DNA of 64,000 bases from Sinonovacula constricta (taxonomy: Eukaryota; Mollusca; Bivalvia; Cardiida; Solecurtidae), in NCBI GenBank assembly GCA_007844125.1, contig CM017567.1, positions 35,747,885-35,811,884 of the forward strand, in the 5' to 3' direction. Below are positions 22,139 through 33,007 of this stretch, one piece after another. The first letter of the stretch is position 1; each line of letters starts with the position of its first letter. A model generated the notes under the pieces. It was not told the DNA's origin. It saw only the letters and a program-made list of their open reading frames with translations, and did not search any database. The position numbers and the translations under genes were made by a program.

Positions 22139-22510
22139 TTTGAACGCTGTGATAATTATGTGCATGGCTAGAGAACAACGCATTCATAATTACGTGTATA
22201 TCTATTGGAACACTCATAATTATTTGTATATTTAATAGAACGCATTCATAATTACGCGTGTGTCTAGTCGAACACTTATAATTGTTTATATGTCTAGTAG
22301 AACGCATTCATAATTACGTGTGTGTCTAGTCGAACACTCATAATTGTTTATATGTCTAGTAGAACGCATTCATAATTACGCATATGTCTAGTCAAACGCT
22401 TATAATTATTTGTATATCTAATAGAACGCATTCATAATTACGTGTGTGTCTAGTCGAACACTCATAAATATTTGTATATCTAATAGAACGCATTCATAAT
22501 TACGTGTATT
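22139..22510. repeat. 62-bp dimeric satellite, array 2
   Basis: About six dimers of the same A/B units as 15347..17060, starting with the same opening GAACGCTGTGATAATTATGT and an equally irregular first unit. It follows the last 77-bp monomer after a spacer of about 25 bp. Confidence 0.9.
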
Positions 22511-22519
22511 GCGAAATAT

Positions 22520-22912
22520 TTATTGATGTCCTACATATGTGTGAAAAATGGTATTTCTTATCTAAGCCACGCTGCACGGTTAGCTTTTTTTCAAAATAAG
22601 AAAAACATGTGACCTTTTTTCTTTTTTTTTAAGATAAGACTGTATCATTATTCGGGTAATATGCTCTGGCATCGATTTTTTCAGAAATTCCCATCGTGTT
22701 TATTAATTGATTTGGAAAGAGCGAAAATCAAGAGCGATGTTTTCACGAGTTGTACTGTCTATCAATTGAGATAGTGGATCAACATAGTCCTTATTTAAAC
22801 GAAAGAATAATTTTTCCTTATTTTTTTCAATTATGCCAATATTTTCCCCAGAAGGGTTACGGTTTTGTTAATTGTATTCATTACAGACAATCTGTCGGAT
22901 TCCACCTTTAAA
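22520..22912 (-). repeat. Dispersed element X, copy 6 (reverse) plus terminus
   Basis: 22520..22790 is the reverse-oriented body (GATGTCCTAC, AAGCCACGCTGCACGGTTAG, then TACTGTCTATCAATTGAGAT). A forward terminus, CAATCTGTCGGATTCCACCT then TTAAAA, lies at 22888..22912. The two parts are therefore in opposite orientation or belong to two insertions. Confidence 0.55.
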
Positions 22913-23264
22913 ACTATATTTATTTGATAATGCCTAGCAAAGTGGCAAATATTAAGTTCACGAATACATTGCAATAAGTTATTAGCAACAAAAATGATAA
23001 AAAATAATAGATACATATGCAATTATAAGTTGTGTTATTAATTAAGATAAATAAATCCTCACTTTTTTCTTTTCTTGCCCTTCTCCGCATTATTATGAAA
23101 TTGAATATTCAAAAATTTAAATATATTGTGTGTCTATATTTTTCTTATTAATTTGGATAGATCAAAATAATTAAAATGTCTTAAGTCTCTATTGTTATTT
23201 CGATGTAAACTGCATGCATGCACTTTGTATTTAAAATGACATATTATGCAATGTTTATATATGT
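22913..23264. other. Intergenic, no feature seen
   Basis: AT-rich; nothing supported. Confidence 0.4.
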
Positions 23265-23275
23265 ACATCTATCTA

Positions 23276-23316
<41 letters not shown>

Positions 23317-23333
23317 ATGTATGTATGTCTGTA

Positions 23334-23373
<40 letters not shown>

Positions 23374-23496
23374 CGTCCGTCCGTCCGTCCGTCTGTATGT
23401 CCGTCCGTCCGTCCGTCCGTCCATCCATCCATCCATCCATCCATCCATCCATCCATCCATCCATCCATCCATCCACCTATTATCCATCCATCCATT
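23265..23496. repeat. Compound tetranucleotide microsatellite
   Basis: Successive blocks of ATCT, GTCT, GTAT/GTCT, GTCC and ATCC units, ordered along the tract. Each block differs from its neighbour by one base, so the tract looks like successive spreading of single-base variants. ORFs in all frames (for example DGWM or CLSV repeats) are shadows. Confidence 0.95.
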
Positions 23497-25718
23497 GTAA
23501 CTTGTGTATCTTGTCTTGCTAGTTACTTCCCTTGCCGGGTCAAGCGATCGCAGCGCCACTCGTTTTTCGTTTTGTTAAACGGTAAATAGTGAACGGTTAG
23601 ATTTCTAATTTTTTAATCTACATTGTTACGTTAGGAAAACGGTTTGGAATACATATATTTCTGTTGTTAATGTGTTGTTTTTTTTTGTTGTTGTTTTAAA
23701 TTCGATATATAAAAAAAAAAAAAAAAAAGAACATTCTGTACCTTTTCCGTTTTTCTAACACGAAAAACAAAAATGAAAAAAGAAAAGACGATATATACAC
23801 GGACCGTTCACGCATATGTAAAGGCTGGAATGAAAGACACGTTGTTTTTAACTAATATCAGTCCTTCTCTAAAGCAAGATCTTTATCCCGAAAAATCCAA
23901 TAAACAAACAAGAGCTTTATCCGCGCTGTTTTCCTTTGGAAATCTTTAATTAAAGAAGGAATTGTAATTCAATATTTCAAATGGTAGTGTAATGAGTTCA
24001 TTTCTTTGGCGTGTAAATCCTGAAACAAATGAAAAAACAACAAAGACAGCAAACATTTAATTAAACGGCTAAGTTCCGTGTCAGTCTGCGATGAGGATAT
24101 TCTGGTCCTTTCCTGACCACGGATTTGTTTCCTCTTCATTTACCTTAATGGCATCGTTAGCAAACGCCATCTTGTCTTTCGTACTAGTTCAAATAAGTTG
24201 AGTCAAGGCATCACATTGGTGATAATATTTTTTCTCAATCCTTTCTTGCATCTATACGCCACTTACGCCTTTACTAACAGTTTACAGTTATTAGCAGAAT
24301 CTGCATGACTAGGGGGTTTATGTGTAGAATGGTTCTGCCTTGAATCTTTTATGACAACTTGAACATATATTTATTAAAATCCGTCTATCTCTTTTAAAGA
24401 AAAACAACAAAGTCACGTGATTTTTCTTTGAAAATTATAGATGAACTATGGATGAAAGAGTTAAAGAGTTTGATTATAATGTGCATTAATTAACGTAGAA
24501 GCGACGTACGTTCAATCAACCAGGTGTTTTATATTATTGCTTCAAAATATTGGATTAATTAAGACAAATTGAAGTTTGAGGCGATCTTAACTAGTGACTT
24601 GTTTTGTAAAACAAAACACCAGCTCGTCTATGACTTTGCTTCTTAATGTCTTATTATGTGCTTGCGCGTCCCAGTCGAACATTTATTTTCATTTTCAAAT
24701 GTAGGTCTACCTGATAAGCCCTTGTGGTTCTTTCTGGACTAAACAGGCGTCTTGGTCTTCCTTTATTAATAATTAGCTGAAAATCGACAGCATGACCATA
24801 ACTGCGTCGATGCGATTTAATAATAACAACAACAACAACAAAAACTATATCGACGGTATTTTTAGTTGTTTTTTTTCTGCTTCTATTACACGCCATTCTA
24901 ATTTTGCAGCTGAAACAGCCAAGTATCTTTGCGATAGGCAGTCGGTAATATATAGCTACTTTAAGGGGTCGCTTAAGCGGCACATTTCATAAAATTTTAA
25001 TTTTCAAAGTTCATTATTTTTTTCATATAAATATTCATGCCATACATCAAAACCAATGTTATAACATATTATATCATAATTTATTAAGATTACTTCACAA
25101 AAAAGTGAAATTTGATGAATATTGATAAAACTACCATTCTTTGTTATGAGCAGTTTAGCCCAGGAAATATGTTTATAGACACAATTTTATTGTAACATAA
25201 GTTTGTTCAAACAATTTTCAACGTAGAAGCTCACTTAATTTTCATAGTGAGTGTTTAGAACATGCATAAAAACACACTTTAAAAATCAAGTGAAAACACA
25301 TGTACTTTCTGTTTCAAAGAGGGACTACTTTTTTGACATTGAAAACTATGGTGTGCAATTGTGACCACTAAAAATATTGTTTTATTTTCATTTATCAAAA
25401 AGAAAAAAATACATGTGTTATATTCTTTACATTATTATGTTTTGCATTAAATATAATTAAAATAACAGAGAACTTAATATTTTTTCTTTAATAATTTTTT
25501 TATTCATAAAGGGAGGTAATATTGGTAAAATATTTTTATATACATACATAATTACAGTATTTTCGTTATTTTGAACCCACATGAACTTAAACAAAGTAAA
25601 TAATCTAAGTTTAGTAACCTTTTTAATCTTTGTCAGGGAAGGGCGGTCGCTGTTTTAGGGCGGACTTACAATTAATATTTAACCAACGGTGTAAATATAT
25701 TATGCATAAAGCACAGGC
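23497..25718. other. Intergenic with small simple repeats
   Basis: Poly-A at 23711..23729 and (AAC)n near 24822..24842. The two overlapping ORFs at 24654..24992 (one per strand) have no recognisable domain and cross the AAC repeat. No gene is supported. Confidence 0.4.
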
Positions 25719-26145
25719 CTGATGCAGGGTTTCAAGTCTCTATATCGATGTTGGTTGGTTGGGCCCTGTATCCGACTTGTACCTACAAGTGTGTGTGTGT
25801 TGGGGGGGGGGGGGGGGGGGGGGGGATGTACTTAAAAATAAGGTACAAACCCGGTTCAGGAATCTATTATCTTTCTATGTCTGTTGGCAGGGTCCTGAAT
25901 CGGACTTGTGCCTAGTTTATAGTGCTTGTAAAAAAATGAATAAAGTGCAAATGTGGTACAGGGTTTGGATCTCAATATTATCTTTGTTGATTGATTGAGC
26001 CCTGCATCACATTTGTACCTAGATCTAAAATTTAGTGAATGCGTGTACTAATAATTATAAATGAAGTACAAATCAGGTACAGGGTTTGAATCTTATCTGT
26101 GTCGGTTGACTGGGCCCTGTATCAGAGTTGTACCTATGTCTAAAT
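25719..26145. repeat. Diverged tandem repeat of about 105-130 bp
   Basis: Four units, each with a GG(T)ACAGGGTTTGAATC-like start and a GGTTG..TGGGCCCTGTATC..ACTTGTACCTA-like end. The GGGCCCTGTATC-type motif recurs at 25761, 25890, about 25997 and 26112. CAGGG and CCCTG within a unit can pair, so each unit is a potential hairpin. A 24-base G-run interrupts the first unit. Confidence 0.7.
25802..25825 (+). repeat. Homopolymeric G run
   Basis: About 24 consecutive G bases. Runs like this are prone to G-quadruplex formation and length miscalling. Confidence 0.9.
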
Positions 26146-26804
26146 GTGAGTGAGTGAAATATACCTTCGCGATTAAGTAATTAGGTTTCCAGAAAACAAA
26201 GAATAAGAAACAACTAACAACGCGGTAACAGTTAACAAATTTTATTTATGGTATAATGAATTGGTGTGCTTAAAGATTGCACCAATATTTAATATCGTAT
26301 AGCACTACATGCAAAAGAAGGTCATATAAATCTACAACAAGAACTGCCAATAAAAATGATAATAGCACCAGTCGTGACAAGTTGCTTGCCAATGACCAAT
26401 AAGTACTTGAGTAAATTTGAATATTATTACTCAAAATTACTTAAACTAGCAATTCAAACTGTATCATTAATTACCGTAAGATCTGTTAAATATTTCTCAT
26501 AAAAGAGAATTGGTCAAGTTTATCTCTCCCTCAAACTTAAATTTGTGTTTATTAATAAAGAAGATGTATTATATAATCTATTAACTAAAATAAAGAAGAT
26601 GTATTACTTATATTCTAATTAAATATAATCTATTAACTAACAACCTTAAGGAATTTTAAAAAACACAGCGATAAGGCTCTAATTGACATTTGTTTGTTTG
26701 TTTACAGAAGTTAGTGTGTTTACATATAATGGCGGTCAAAGCTTAACAATAAATGTAACACATTTTTTAAAACATTTATGCAACGCAGCAAGATATAAAT
26801 ATCG
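26146..26804. other. Intergenic with a short tandem duplication
   Basis: AATAAAGAAGATGTATTA is present twice between about 26556 and 26610, and TATAATCTATTAACTAA occurs twice between about 26570 and 26640, a small local duplication. No gene. Confidence 0.45.
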
Positions 26805-26967
26805 AGGCTTTAATAGTATCGCAAGCAATACAGGAGTCCCCTAGCAGTGAATCCCAAAACTAAACACCCCTAATAAAGACTGAAAGCCAATTTGCGGATG
26901 GACGGACGTCAGACAGACATAGGGCAAACCTATAGTCCCCTCCGGTGAAACACTGGTTGGGGACTAA
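26805..26967 (+). mobile_element. TAGTCCCC-hairpin element, short copy 1
   Basis: It carries GTATCGCAAGCAATACAGGA then GTCCCCTA on the left, a GGACGGACG microsatellite in the middle and GGGCAAACCTATAGTCCCCT .. GGGGACTAA on the right. TAGTCCCCT and its complement form a terminal hairpin. It is related to the copies at 27755..27889, 30122..30259 and, reversed and longer, 40047..40522. Confidence 0.75.
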
Positions 26968-27156
26968 TAAAGCGCATTCTTAAAATCATAGTATATCGAA
27001 AAAAACCATCTTAGATTTACACGATACATAAAAACTATGTGCCAGCATGCCCCTAGCATTCTAAAACACACACAAGTAAAAATAGTACATGCTGCTGAAT
27101 TAATTAGTTACAGCAAGAACAAAATCAAAAAATCATATACATTACAATATCATTAA

Positions 27157-27529
27157 TTACTTAAACAACATTTCCTTTATAAGGCAGGCAGTTTTGACAA
27201 CGAATAATGCAATTGAGTCTAAAACACATAGCTGTGTATAAGTATGTGCCAGCTTTAAAAAGTAGTCATGGCGCTCTCCATTAAAATCCTGGAAATCAGC
27301 AGGCAGATGCTGCCGATTTAAATCACACCCACATATTATATTAAGCAAGCTTTTCACCTGGCTGTCTGTATTCTATCAAAAGTAATCTATATTTTAACTT
27401 AGAGAAGATGCAGACAGACTATTATCTAGTGTAGGTAAGCCTCATTTTATAAATGTACATAATTCAAACATAAAATCATTTCGGATGCGCCTTACTTAAA
27501 AAAAGCCTGGGCACAGACTATTACAATAT
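27157..27529. other. Intergenic, no feature seen
   Basis: A 66-codon reverse ORF (27157..27357) has no recognisable domain. Nothing else is supported. Confidence 0.35.
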
Positions 27530-27662
27530 TAAACTAGAACTATCACTTAATGTGATGAATACCCCCACCACATGCACATTTCTTAGTAGTTTACATTTGT
27601 CCCGCGACGGACCGACAAGGTAATTCCAGTATAGCCCCCACCACTGGTGGTGGTATAATTAT
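27530..27662. repeat. Dispersed repeat with CCACCACTGGTGGTGG hairpin end
   Basis: Begins near CTAGAACTATCACTTAATGT and ends in CCACCACTGGTGGTGG, a near-perfect palindrome, followed by TATAATTATAA. The layout (non-coding body, terminal hairpin, A/T end) resembles the ACAAG elements nearby. I see only one copy here, so the family assignment is inference. Confidence 0.4.
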
Positions 27663-27754
27663 AATCAAAATAATGTTTGAAAACATGGGTAAGGTTCTGC
27701 GATAAAACTATTTAATCAATATAAAATGGAGGTATAATTTGCAACTTCATAATA

Positions 27755-27889
27755 ACAAGGCTTAGATAGTATCGCAAGAAATACAGGAGTCCCCTACCGG
27801 TAAAGCAGACGGACGGACGGAATGACGGACGGACGGACAGACGGAGGGCAAACCTATAGTCCCCTCCTGTGAAACCGGTAGGGGACTAA
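27755..27889 (+). mobile_element. TAGTCCCC-hairpin element, short copy 2
   Basis: Starts ACAAGGCTTAGATAGTATCG, has a GACGGACGGACG microsatellite, and ends with TAGTCCCCTCC .. GTAGGGGACTAA. It is about 135 bp and collinear with the copy at 30122..30259. Confidence 0.8.
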
Positions 27890-27891
27890 TA

Positions 27892-27932
27892 ACCTGATCA
27901 TTTCACTCTAGGCCAGAGTGAAATGATAAGGT
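27892..27932. other. Strong inverted repeat (hairpin)
   Basis: ACCTGATCATTTCACTCT and AGAGTGAAATGATAAGGT pair over 18 positions with one mismatch, around a 5-base loop. It sits two bases after the end of the TAGTCCCC element, so it could be an insertion-site feature or an independent fold-back. Confidence 0.75.
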
Positions 27933-28313
27933 TTCTTTCACGGGTATTTCCCACTCTCACTCGAAAGCAAGAAAGAAATATCAGTCTTTCAAAAAAAATA
28001 TATTGAATTTTCTCTTTACTTCTTGTTAAAAAAACAATAACAAAATGACATTTTAGCCAGTCACGCTGAGAAAGCAAGGGAAATATTATGTCGCAAAGTT
28101 ATTTCGCGGATGATTTTCTCTGATGTCATTTTATCCCAGCTTACTAAATGTCACGACACTTGGTTATAAAAGACGGAAACCAGCGTGAAATACACTTTTC
28201 CGCCAATAATCAATTCATGTTTTCATTCCCCATTAATTAAGTTTTGCTTGGACTATTTTATGTACAAAACTTTTTCATTATCATAAAGGTATATAATAAA
28301 AGCATAATTACAT

Positions 28314-28448
28314 TAGCATGTTGACCGGTCGGTTTGTATTGCTTCACGTTGTGTGTGTGAAGTTGCATTATGCTCGACCTTTGGCCTCGTGTGATCCAAA
28401 TTCAAACACACAACTCAAAGTAGTACAAACCGACGAATCAACATGCTA
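28314..28448. mobile_element. Fold-back (TIR) element
   Basis: Ends TAGCATGTTGA (28314..28324) and TCAACATGCTA (28438..28448) are perfect inverted repeats. Inside, TCGGTTTGTA pairs with TACAAACCGA, and GTTGTGTGTGTGAA with TTCAAACACACAAC apart from one position. The whole 135-bp unit can form a long cruciform with a loop of about 45 bases. It has no coding content and is MITE-like; target duplication is unclear because the flanks are AT-rich. Confidence 0.75.
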
Positions 28449-29103
28449 TTATAATATTGTGTTTCAACTAAAATTAAATCGACATATTTAATTAAGACCA
28501 ATTACAAACTTATTTTTGTTACCAAAATGTATGTAACAAATGCAACATTGTTTGCATATCTTTTCTTTGAATTGCATAAATAAAAAAATCACCAAAAATA
28601 TGCAAACCTGAACATGTGTGATTTTCTTGTAGCTACATGCAAGTTACATGTAATTTTTAATTAAATAAATATTTAATTTTCTGAGTGTTATTCATTACTG
28701 TACAAAGGTATTGAATTTAAAGAATTTATAAGCTCAGGTTTTGTCGCTGTTTTTTGTGTTATTAGTTTGGACACAACTTTCGGACTAACAAATAGAATTC
28801 CATGTTGTTGTTTTTTTCCAGTAAATTAACAGTTGAAATAGTGCATGTATGTATTTATACTTATTTTCTAAAAGTAGATATAAAAAGGTTTATCTATTAC
28901 CAAATATTTACACAAATGCTTATAACAATAAAATGTTTTGAGAAAAGCAGCAAAAGTAAACATATCAACACCCAAATTTCAAAATAATACAGAAGTCTAC
29001 TTTTTACTAAACAAAGTTGCTATACTACTGCTAAAAAAATTACACACAATCCTCACTCTATACCACTCACAACTTATACTAAAGTCAGTCACAATTACAA
29101 GCA
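28449..29103. other. Intergenic, no feature seen
   Basis: Very AT-rich; the 61-codon ORF at 28802..28987 is not supported as a gene. Confidence 0.4.
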
Positions 29104-29470
29104 AGTCTGAATAGACTTGGTTTACCCTCTATAGGTAGCAATAGTCACGAATGACACTGGTATCTGTCGATCACGAACTCAAGCTGTCCTGAATATACTT
29201 CGTTTACTCTCTGTAGGTAGCACGTTCCAGAAATGACACTGGTATCTGTCGAACGCTTATAACACAAACTGGCCTGAATATACTTCGTTTACTCTCTGTA
29301 GGTAGCACTATCCAGAAATGACACTGGTATCTGTTGAACGCTTATAACACAAACTGGCCTGAATATACTTCGTTTACTCTCTGTAGGTAGCACTATCCAG
29401 AAATGACACTGGTATCTGTTGAACGCTTATAACACAAGCCGGGCTGTATATACTTGGTCCACAAATGACA
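29104..29470. repeat. 85-bp tandem array
   Basis: About four and a half copies of an 85-bp unit containing GAATATACTTCGTTTACTCT, CTGTAGGTAGCAC and AGAAATGACACTGGTATCTG; GGCCTGAATA at 29271 and 29356 fixes the period. First and last units are diverged. Confidence 0.9.
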
Positions 29471-30121
29471 CTTGTATTCTTTGTTTACATTTTTCTTCAT
29501 ACTTCAGTTTCATGTTTCAGTTTCATACTTCAATTCAGTGTAGTCTCCCGTTCCAATTACCTCCCTTTAAGGTAATATGCAAATTTTCAGAATCTGCAGA
29601 GTGTCATGCATTGTGCGGTGTGGTATATAGGCATGCTTGAAATGTCCTTGTTTGAGGATGTGGATGGTACGTTCTATGTCTACCGGGTATATCTTGCATG
29701 CATGGCTAGGCGCTGTCGCTGTATCTCCATGCGTTCTGAAGGTTATATTTCATGTTTCTTCAAACATGTTCCTTGAAACTTGGGTGTCTTCTTGCGGTTG
29801 GGTTCTTCGATACATCTTCAGAGTACTAGAAAATAGAATATTGGACATGCTTGTTTATAACAATAATATTACAGATGTATAATATTCATAACAATGTATT
29901 TAATTGAAATTAAGAGTATTAAGTATGGGTTATGTTTTGGCACTGACATTTTTAAAAGACGCATTAAAACATTTTCTGATAACAAATATTAAATAAAGTT
30001 ATAACCTCATTTTTACCCATCAATTTTCTTGTAAATCTCCGAAGAAAATTGTATATTTAATGTTTTCATTATTTTTAATATTTAAAATTAATATAAATAT
30101 ATATATAAATAATTATATGTA
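29471..30121. other. Intergenic, no supported gene
   Basis: Short ORFs at 29419..29640 and 29637..29882 show no domain, and one overlaps the 85-bp array. The remainder is AT-rich. Confidence 0.35.
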
Positions 30122-30259
30122 ACAAGGCTATGATAGAATCGCAAGCGATACATGAGTCCCCTACAGGTAAACCGGACGGATGGACTAATGACGGACGGAC
30201 AGACAGACAGACGGAGGGCAAACCTATAGTCCCCTCTGGTGAAACTGGTAGGGGACTAA
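30122..30259 (+). mobile_element. TAGTCCCC-hairpin element, short copy 3
   Basis: Starts ACAAGGCTATGATAGAATCG, has GACGG/CAGACAGA microsatellite sequence and ends TAGTCCCCTCT .. GTAGGGGACTAA. About 138 bp. Confidence 0.8.
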
Positions 30260-30403
30260 AAACCTAGTATGTATGTTACTTATAAGCTTTTGGATCATTC
30301 AATATAATAAATTCACTGATAATATAGTCCTGCTCTCATTGATGCAATCTATGGTGTTGCATTTAGAATTACCAGTTATGAGTAATGAACCACTTGGTGC
30401 TAG

Positions 30404-30592
30404 TTTCATATCATGTCATTGTATAATTTGCTTCCAAAATATATCAAGACTACCTTTACTCAAAAGACAGTACATGTCAACAACCATAACAGTCTTCATG
30501 CTAACCCACTAGCCAGAAGCCTGGGGAAAGTAAAACCTGTTCGGGTTTGTAGGAATTTTAAAATTTGTATAGTTTGGCTAGTGAAAAATCCA
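30404..30592 (+). pseudogene. Non-LTR retrotransposon RT C-terminal remnant
   Basis: One frame reads YNLLPKYIKTTFT, then VHVNNHNSLHANPLARSLGK, matching the general pattern LPxYI..FT....VHxYxTRxS..LH...AR...GK near the C-terminus of LINE reverse transcriptases. The expected downstream R..GxxIWN segment survives only as CRNFKICIVW. There is no intact catalytic domain nearby. Decayed 3' fragment; the clade cannot be assigned from this much. Confidence 0.5.
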
Positions 30593-30917
30593 TGACATTT
30601 TACTAAACATATTTAAGTATTCGGGCTATTGGGCTGAAAACATTAATTTGAAGACCGAGTCATAACATAGTGTACAGTATGCTAAGACTTCACATATTAA
30701 AATTATACATACACATTTATGCAATATGATTTGTTTTTGTTTGTTTGGGTTTAACTACACATTGAAATGATTTCTGGTCATATGACATAGCTTTTTGTTT
30801 TGCTGAAGGTCAGCTAGGTAGAGAAAGATGTAGGATACAATAATTCCGGGTAAGATACCTAAGGTCTTTTAGAAGATATGACACATGAAAGATATTAAAA
30901 TAATAAATCTACTGTAT

Positions 30918-33007
30918 TCATAACAACCTTACCCACACACCAGGTTCGCGAATACCCGGTACTTTCCCATATCTTGGACAAGCCAGTTCTGGGAGAAAGA
31001 CATTGAAATAAAAGGCTTTCAACTTTGGCAACCACGAGTTAAATTCCTCAGTGTCCTTATAAATGCGTTCAATATGGAGTTGATATGGGTTCTCACAACG
31101 CACAACAAAGTCTAACCATGGAAAATCACAGATATTCAGTAGTGACTGGCACTGGTAGTAGTAGATGTGGTTTCTTTTCAAAGAAAGTTGGCCCTTTACA
31201 ATTTTCAAACAGAAACCTTTGTCTTTCAATGCGCTTTCACTTAAATTTACATTTTTGTTTAACAGCACATTTTTGATTTCAATTAGTCCACTTGGGTTGT
31301 TGTTGCTGTAAACAATTCCGTCTGGACTAGCCCCAAGATACTTGTTTTCTTTGCAAACCACTAGGCCTGACTCTCTTATTTCTACATTTTCGCCTTCTTC
31401 GGCTTTCTTTAACACATATTCCCGTTTCGTTGTTCGCTCTTTCTTTATGCCATTTAGCGTGTTTGCATTGCCTTGAAATGAGGAATGTAGGAAGGTGGAC
31501 ACTATTTTGGTGACTGGTGTTTTTGTCCTTCTTTTCATAATAATTCCTATATTTGATGCTGTTAACCTTTTCTTTCGTTCATTTTTCCATACTTCAGATG
31601 AACTTTGTTCAGTGGTTTGATTGTTTATGACATTGATCCTTTCCTCTGAGATATTAATATGTGATTCAATAAACTGATCTTTCATCTTGGACAGAGTTTG
31701 TTCATCTACATCAGCTTCTTGGTCTACAGCTGTAGGCCCATACTCTGCCTTAGCCTTCTTTGAGGCTGCCTGTGTAGTTGCCTTCATTTTTCTTTTCCAT
31801 CTACGCTGATTTCGGATTGGTTTATTTTTCCAATTGATTGTGCGCTGGTGATGTCTGTCACGAGAGGAGTAGTGGGCCTTAAAGTCAGCACCTGCTTCTG
31901 TTCCAGTACAGGTTTCCCATACTGATGGTGACCACTGTGTACCCTTGTTTTTACGGAGTACTGCTCCATGGCAACGCGTGCTCCATGATCCCCTCTGACA
32001 AAGGTTCTTAACTTTGCCACCATCGAACTTCATTCGGATACTCATCCAATTTTCCGCCAAATTGGTAGTAGTATTGTCTATGAGCCTGTCTGCTTTGTTT
32101 GCAAGTCGGTTCAGTAAAACAGAAATGTCTGTTAACATGTTTTTGTCCAACATTTGTATATTTGATGTGGATGGACCCCTAGATTCCTCTTGGGCTGTGA
32201 GAGAGGACCCTTCTAACCAGAATGATGCTGTATCATCACATATAGTGATTGCTGCTGGTTGAGTTTCATCGTTATTGGGGTGGGTTTCAACAGCTGTGTC
32301 ATTGGAACATGTGTTTGTCTTAGCTTTGCAAAAGTCAGAACATCCACTGTGATTTCCAAATACATGATGCACAGTATTGTTTATGTCTTTCCTTAGTTTT
32401 TGAACAGCACTTGCTTTGTCTTCTTCTTTAGATCTCAGCCTGATAGCACATCTTACTGCACTGACTATTCTTATTCTATTTTGTTTTGTTAGTTTATTTT
32501 TCCCTTTGTACGCTGGGTTGGCCTCAACTAATTTTTCCAAGTTTGACCTTAAACACTTGCAGGCATGGTTGGCACATTCAATTTTTTTAACATCTTTTCC
32601 CCAGACCTCAACCTCTTCTGTAATCCGAGCATACACACTGGAATCTCCATCTGCCACCAACCACATATACCGAACACCATGTGTTTTTTCAGCTTTCTGA
32701 AATCCTTCTACTATGCTAGAGCTTTCCATTTTCTGCGAACTTTCATCCCAGTTTTTAAAACACTCATGTTCCTGTGGTTTTTCATTAACATTACTGCTCC
32801 GTTCACAAATTACACAGTATTTGTTTTTTATGCCAATGTGTAAAAGCTTCCCTGTTTCTTTTCCTATGATAATTCCAACTCCTCCTAGAGCATCATAAGA
32901 GTGCTTGTGGGATCTTTTTGACCAACCTCCATCAGCAATGACCGCAATTGCTGGAACGCCTTGGTGAAATTGCCCTTTCTCTATAGCAATTCGCCTTTCT
33001 TCAGCAC
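30918..33007 (-). CDS. Exon 2 of the MULE-YqaJ gene
   Basis: Open over 2090 bases without a stop or frameshift. It covers most of the transposase core, the linker and the whole nuclease domain. The frame extends 5' of the first ATG (32729) through conserved-looking sequence (EKGQFHQGVPAI, HSYDALGGVGIIIGKETGK, YCVICERS, HECFKNW) up to the acceptor. An annotation starting at 32729 would therefore lose the first catalytic Asp. Confidence 0.8.

Noticed and set aside
24654..24992. Overlapping opposite-strand ORFs of 66-109 codons
   Set aside because: No domain, they cross an AAC microsatellite, and there are no splice or start signals of note.
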